Origin: CAWCUU01 sp963798855 | Lineage (GTDB): Bacteria > Gemmatimonadota > Gemmatimonadetes > Longimicrobiales > RSA9 | Length of the DNA stretch: 64,000 bases | Assembly (NCBI GenBank): GCA_963798855.1 | Contig: CAWCUU010000001.1 | Location: 620,001-684,000, forward strand | Direction: 5' to 3' | In this document: positions 60,293 through 64,000 of the stretch, in pieces | Numbering within the stretch: position 1 is the stretch's first letter | Layout of the letters: every line of letters starts with the position of its first letter | Translations under genes and position numbers: made by a program | The notes under the pieces: generated by a model | What the model saw: the letters and a program-made list of their open reading frames with translations, nothing else | Database searches by the model: none | What the model was told of the DNA's origin: nothing

Positions 60293-61978
60293 CTAAAACA
60301 ACTTGAACGGTTCCGACCCCATCTTCGGAGGCAGGTAGTGGATGAAGAACGGGGCGTACGCGATCAGGATCAGCACGATGGCGACCACGGCCAGCAGTCC
60401 GAAGCGGTCCAGCTGCAGCGTCCAGCCGGAGGTCGCCGGCGGCGAGATGGTCTCGGTGAGCGGCATCGTCTGCCCCTCCAGACGCCTCCCGAACAGGATC
60501 GTGACGGCGATGACCAGGAAGAACAACATCCCGCTCGCGAACATCAAGCTGCCGCCGACGCCGGTGAGGATCCCGGCCAGGTGCCAGCTCGGCTTGGAAT
60601 AGGTCGCGGCGAGGATCATCGTACGGCGCGGCATTCCCTCGAGACCTCCCGAGATCATGCCCCGCGCGAAGATCAGCACGCCGATGAAATACAGCCACAC
60701 CTGCGCCAGCGCGACGCGGCGGCCCCACAGCTCCCGGTCGGTCAGCCACGGGATCAGCCAGTAGGCAATGCCCATGAACGTCAACGCGACCGCCGTGCCG
60801 ACCGTCATGTGGAAATGCCCCGGCACCCAGGCCGTGTTGTGGATCACGCGGTTGATCGCGTAGCTCGCGTTGACCAGTCCCGTGATGCCGCCCAGCACGA
60901 ACACCAGCATCGCGAGCAGCTGCGCGGCGAGCGAGGGATCGCCCCAGGGCAGCTTGAAGAACCAGTCCACGACCCCCGTCGCGCCCCGCTTCCGCCCCGC
61001 CAGCTCGAGCGCCGCCAGCAGGCTGAACGCCGTGATCACGCTCGGGAAGAAGACGCCGAATGTCATGGCCCCGTGCACCAGCTTCATCGTCGAGGAGATA
61101 CCCGGGTCCGTGTACTGGTGGTGGAAGCCGGTCGGGATCGACAGCAGGATGAAAAGCGCGAAGACGAGACGGGTCAGCGAATCGCTCCACAGCTTGCCAC
61201 CCGCCTGGTGCGGCACCATCGCGTACCAGGACACGTAGGCGGGGAGCAGCCAGAAATAGACGATCGGGTGGCCGCTGAACCAGAACAGTGTCCGCGTGAG
61301 CAGAGGGTCGATGCGGGGGAAAAGGCCGAGCGACCACGGCAGCAGGAACCCGACGACCTCGACCGCGATGCCGACAGAGGCCAGATCCCACATCACGTAC
61401 GTCGCGATGGAGATGTAGGACAGCAGCGGGATCCGCTCGCCCGGATGGTCGCGTCGCCACGCCCGCAGCACCAGGAACATGTTCAGCGACGTGAGCCATG
61501 TGCTGATCACGAGCAGCGCGAGGCCCAGATAGAACGTCCAGTGCGCCTGAAGCGGTGCATAGAAGGTGTAGAGCACGCTGGCGCGCCCGGTGAACATCGC
61601 GAACGCCGCGAGCGCGACGCCGCCCAGAGTCGCCAGCAGCGTCGCCCACAGCAGACCGCCGTTGAGCCGGCGGCCGAACCCGCGGGCCGTGGTCAGCGAC
61701 AGGAATCCGTTCGTGAACGTGAAGGTGAGCACGATGGCGTTGAAGACGCCGTGCACGGTCAGACCCTGGTAGTAGGTGCGCATCCCCGGGAAATACTTGA
61801 GGATGTCCACCCCGGCGTAGTTCAGGGCCTGGCCCAGTCCGTTGATGATGCCGACCGCGAGAGCGGCGAAGCCGATGTAGATCATCCAGCGGATGATCGC
61901 CCGCTGATCGTGCGGCAGCGCGAACGGCTCCGGCGTCTCCGCGACGGGGCTTCCGGGGTAGACGCTGGTCGTGCTCAT
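60293..61978 (-). CDS. cbaA: ba3-type (B-family) haem-copper oxidase subunit I
   Basis: A 561-residue terminal oxidase core with about 13 helices. The active site shows WFSGHPIVYFWLLP (His-Tyr pair), TGFHHQYTDPG (two Cu-B His) and the haem ligands in NTAWVPGHFHMTVG. The HPIVYFWLLP form without the A-family's PEVY and K-channel motifs, and the paired subunit IIa gene, place it in the B family, like Thermus ba3. It overlaps subunit II by four bases. O2 is the electron acceptor. Confidence 0.95.
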   Translation of the reverse strand: MSTTSVYPGSPVAETPEPFALPHDQRAIIRWMIYIGFAALAVGIINGLGQALNYAGVDILKYFPGMRTYYQGLTVHGVFNAIVLTFTFTNGFLSLTTARGFGRRLNGGLLWATLLATLGGVALAAFAMFTGRASVLYTFYAPLQAHWTFYLGLALLVISTWLTSLNMFLVLRAWRRDHPGERIPLLSYISIATYVMWDLASVGIAVEVVGFLLPWSLGLFPRIDPLLTRTLFWFSGHPIVYFWLLPAYVSWYAMVPHQAGGKLWSDSLTRLVFALFILLSIPTGFHHQYTDPGISSTMKLVHGAMTFGVFFPSVITAFSLLAALELAGRKRGATGVVDWFFKLPWGDPSLAAQLLAMLVFVLGGITGLVNASYAINRVIHNTAWVPGHFHMTVGTAVALTFMGIAYWLIPWLTDRELWGRRVALAQVWLYFIGVLIFARGMISGGLEGMPRRTMILAATYSKPSWHLAGILTGVGGSLMFASGMLFFLVIAVTILFGRRLEGQTMPLTETISPPATSGWTLQLDRFGLLAVVAIVLILIAYAPFFIHYLPPKMGSEPFKLF

Positions 61979-62445
61979 TGGACGATCACCCCCCCCGACA
62001 TGGTGTGGTGGCCCAGGCCGCAGTACTCGTGGCAGATCAGCAGGTGCTCACCCGCCTCGTCGAAGTGGTAGGTGAGCTCGCTGACCTGGCCCGGGATCAG
62101 CATCATGTTCACGCGCGTGCCATCCAGCTCGAAGCCGTGGATCACATCCGCCGACGTCGCGATGAAGCGCACCTCTGAGCCGGCGGGGATGCGGATCTCC
62201 GCGGGCCGGAACGACCATGCCTGCCCGATCACCACCACGTCGTACTGGTTCGGCCCCCGCTGGTGCACGCCGGGATCGTCGAAGGGCGGCGTGGTGGACA
62301 GCTTCGAGACGTCCACCGTCCCGTGCGCCGTCGGCACGCTGATCCCCATCGCGTAGGCCGAGTAGAGCAGCGCGAGGAAGAAGACGACCAGCAGCCCGGC
62401 GGCCACCTTCAGGAACGCCCTCTCGTATCTCTCCACGTTTCCCAT
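61975..62445 (-). CDS. cbaB: ba3-type oxidase subunit II (CuA)
   Basis: A 156-residue protein with one N-terminal membrane helix (FLKVAAGLLVVFFLALLYSA) and a CuA domain. Ligands: His in SADVIHGFEL, and CHEYCGLGHHTM with two Cys, a His and a Met. Length and single helix match B-family subunit II. Confidence 0.95.
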   Translation of the reverse strand: MGNVERYERAFLKVAAGLLVVFFLALLYSAYAMGISVPTAHGTVDVSKLSTTPPFDDPGVHQRGPNQYDVVVIGQAWSFRPAEIRIPAGSEVRFIATSADVIHGFELDGTRVNMMLIPGQVSELTYHFDEAGEHLLICHEYCGLGHHTMSGGVIVQ

Positions 62446-62449
62446 GGTC

Positions 62450-62590
62450 TTACCGCTCCAGCAGGATCCAGTACATGGTGCCCCAGATCGCCACCATGAG
62501 AATCAGGAAGAGGGCGCCGAAGAACAGCGTGCCTCGAGGGGTGAAATCCCGCTCGTCGGTAGGAACCGATTCGGTCGGATCGGGCTTCAC
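62450..62590 (-). CDS. ba3-type oxidase subunit IIa-like single-helix protein
   Basis: A 46-residue protein with a GTG start (62590, or 62593 which adds one Val) after GGGAGG. It reads MKPDPTESVPTDERDF, then one helix TLFFGALFLILMVAIWGTMYWIL, ending LER. Size, helix and position directly before subunit II match subunit IIa of Thermus ba3 oxidase. It ends five bases before the subunit II start. Confidence 0.8.
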   Translation of the reverse strand: MKPDPTESVPTDERDFTPRGTLFFGALFLILMVAIWGTMYWILLER

Positions 62591-62633
62591 CACGCCACCT
62601 CCCTTCGTTGGGGGTTCTGGCCTCGGACCGGAC

Positions 62634-62867
62634 TCAACCCCGGCCGGGGCGGCCCAGTCGCCGGGCCACCAGCGTCAGCGCACCGAGCAGTGCGCCCAGC
62701 AGCACGATCGCGGCGATGAGCAGGGGGCCGTGCGGGCGGCCGAGCAGTGCCTCGCTCAGCTCGTGCCAGATGAACCCGGCCGCGGGCCCGGCAATGACCA
62801 GCGTGGCGATCAGATAGATCATGATCCGTCGGGGGTCGCCCCCCGGAGCGTTGTCGGTCTCGGGCAT
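62634..62867 (-). CDS. Small two-helix membrane protein of the oxidase operon
   Basis: A 77-residue protein starting MPETDNAPGGDPRRI (ATG 62867) with two helices, IMIYLIATLVIAGPAAGFIWH and GPLLIAAIVLLGALLGALTLV. It is the first gene of the oxidase operon. No family is recognised; it could be an assembly or accessory protein. Confidence 0.65.
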   Translation of the reverse strand: MPETDNAPGGDPRRIMIYLIATLVIAGPAAGFIWHELSEALLGRPHGPLLIAAIVLLGALLGALTLVARRLGRPGRG

Positions 62868-63118
62868 TCGGCTCCGTCCGGTTGGAGATCGCTCGAAGGC
62901 GGAAGGCTAAACGGCGGAGCCTGCGTCTGCCGTAGGGAAGATTCCGATTCTGCGTGCGTAGGGACTCCTCCTGTCGGAAATGCCCTGTCGGGATTATTCC
63001 TACGGTAATTCCGGCCCGCCCCGACTGCGAGGGCTTCGCGGAAGGCGGATCTTCCTCGGGTGTTGCCGTGGATCGCTTCGACCGACGACCGAACGACCGG
63101 GGAAATGAACGGGCCAGA
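62868..63118. promoter_or_regulatory. Divergent region between oxidase operon and histidine kinase
   Basis: About 250 bases that must carry both promoters. TGTCGGAAA (62972) and TGTCGGGATT (62986) form a direct repeat 14 bases apart; TGTCGGG also occurs before the hydrogenase operon. GATTCCGATTCT (62940-62951) is shared with 9368-9379. No open frame is convincing. Confidence 0.4.
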
Positions 63119-64000
63119 GTGACGGATAAGGATCTTCCACCGCTACCGCAAGCGGCGACCGCGGAGGCGTCAACCGCCTCCGCTTTGCCTGCGCCGGTGC
63201 GCGCTCTGCTCGGGATCCCGCTGTTCTGGAAGGTCCTGGTCGCGAATGCTGCGCTGGTCGTTGCCTCCGCGGGGGCGGGCGCGCTGCTGACGGCGCGCCT
63301 CGAGCGCGCCGAGCCGGGGGCGTCCGCGGTCACGCTCGCGCTGTGGATCGCCGGAATCGCGCTGGTGCTGTCGCTTCTCGTGAATGGCGTGATCGTCTGG
63401 GTGGCCCTGCGGCCGCTGAGGAACCTCGAGGCGACGGCGTCGCGGGTGCGCGCGGGCGACGCGGAGGCGCGGGTACCGCTTTCTCCGCTGGCGGATCGAG
63501 ACCTCTGCCGCCTGATGCGGACGTTCAACGCGATGCTGGACGGCCTGTCCGTCTATCGCGGCCGACTCCGCGAGATCGCGGCTCGCGCGCTCGACGCCGG
63601 CGAGGAGGAGCGGAAGCGGATCGCGCGCGAGCTCCACGACGAGACGGCGCAGAGTCTCGCCGGTCTGATGCTCCGGCTGCGGCTCGCGCGGGCGACGAAG
63701 GACGAGGAGGCGCGTCAGCGTGTCCTCGACACGGTCCGCGACGAGCTGGCGATTGCGGCCGAGCGCGTACGGGAGATCGCCATGGGGCTGCGGCCGCCGG
63801 CGCTCGAAATGCTCGGCCTGGGCGCGGCCTTGCGCTCCTACGCCGCCACGGTCGCCGACACGGCCCGTGTCGATATCGACGTGCGCGCCGAGGACGTGCG
63901 CGGACTGATCAGCGAGGAGGCCGAGCTGGCCGTTTACCGGATCGTGCAGGCGGCGCTTTCGAACGTGGCGCGCCACGCAAGCGCCCGGCATGCCCACGTT
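63119..64000 (+). CDS. NarX/HisKA_3-type sensor histidine kinase (partial)
   Basis: The gene runs off the right edge; 294 codons are visible. GTG 63119 gives MTDKDLPPLPQAAT; an in-frame GTG at 63068 is possible. Two membrane helices (LVANAALVVASAGAGALL and LWIAGIALVLSLLVNGVIVW) flank only about 20 periplasmic residues. A HAMP domain (LRPLRNLEATASRVRAGDAEA) leads to the HisKA_3 box with the phospho-His in RKRIARELHDETAQSL, and the start of the HATPase domain (VYRIVQAALSNVARHAS). A NarL-type regulator should follow outside the window. Confidence 0.9.
   Translation, partial: MTDKDLPPLPQAATAEASTASALPAPVRALLGIPLFWKVLVANAALVVASAGAGALLTARLERAEPGASAVTLALWIAGIALVLSLLVNGVIVWVALRPLRNLEATASRVRAGDAEARVPLSPLADRDLCRLMRTFNAMLDGLSVYRGRLREIAARALDAGEEERKRIARELHDETAQSLAGLMLRLRLARATKDEEARQRVLDTVRDELAIAAERVREIAMGLRPPALEMLGLGAALRSYAATVADTARVDIDVRAEDVRGLISEEAELAVYRIVQAALSNVARHASARHAHV

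Overview
The window looks like a chromosomal segment of a high-GC Gram-negative bacterium that uses menaquinone- and cytochrome-rich respiration. SusC/SusD and SusB-type genes in a roughly 70% GC background, a V/A-type ATPase in the NtpFIKECGABD order, a B-type (ba3-like) oxidase and multiheme c-type cytochromes together suggest Gemmatimonadota or a close relative. This is an inference from gene content; no 16S rRNA or other phylogenetic marker is present.

Layout. 1-605 (minus): start of a probable cytochrome b gene behind a Rieske-fold protein that has lost all four cluster ligands. 1085-9333 (plus): a nine-gene V/A-type ATPase operon. 9588-16842 (plus): a group 1 membrane-bound [NiFe] hydrogenase (small subunit, large subunit, cytochrome b) with a protease-HypA fusion, HypB and a HypF that lacks its acylphosphatase domain. 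17318-22281 (plus): a candidate porin-cytochrome conduit made of a lipoprotein cytochrome with 8-9 haems, a beta-barrel, a 16-haem cytochrome and a TPR lipoprotein. 22304-26024: a PNPOx-fold protein, a P1B-type ATPase and a flippase-like membrane protein. 26214-33487 (plus): an Mrp-type antiporter operon with three MnhD-type subunits. 33484-33763: a MITE-like element. 33894-45973: an alpha-glucan utilisation locus (GH13, sugar transporter, SusD, SusC, ROK regulator, GH97). 45957-50375 (minus): a Zn/Mn-type ABC uptake locus without an ATPase gene, plus an outer-membrane protein. 50573-60050: an amino-acid permease, a ZU5 lipoprotein, an M28 peptidase, a cold-shock gene behind an attenuator, MarC, an amidohydrolase and a zinc-ribbon membrane protein. 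60293-62867 (minus): ba3-type oxidase subunits I, II and a 46-residue IIa-like subunit. 63119-64000: a NarX-type histidine kinase cut by the window end.

How the parts may work together. Hydrogenase electrons probably enter the quinone pool through HyaC. The pool could drain to the ba3 oxidase or, if the porin-cytochrome conduit works, to acceptors outside the cell. The V/A-ATPase and the Mrp antiporter would handle the resulting H+/Na+ gradients. The glucan locus supplies carbon: SusC/D import, GH13 and GH97 hydrolysis, an SLC45-type transporter, and a ROK repressor with operator-like palindromes.

Most interesting signals: the porin-cytochrome cluster next to a hydrogenase; three proteins that keep their fold but lack key elements (ligand-free Rieske, Zn-less HypA fused to a protease, HypF without acylphosphatase); arrays of short GC-rich hairpins between genes and once in frame inside a permease gene; and an attenuator/antiterminator hairpin pair before the cold-shock gene. 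Most gene borders overlap by 4 bases (ATGA/GTGA), so the operons are tightly coupled. No tRNA, rRNA, CRISPR array, intact transposase or prophage gene was seen.
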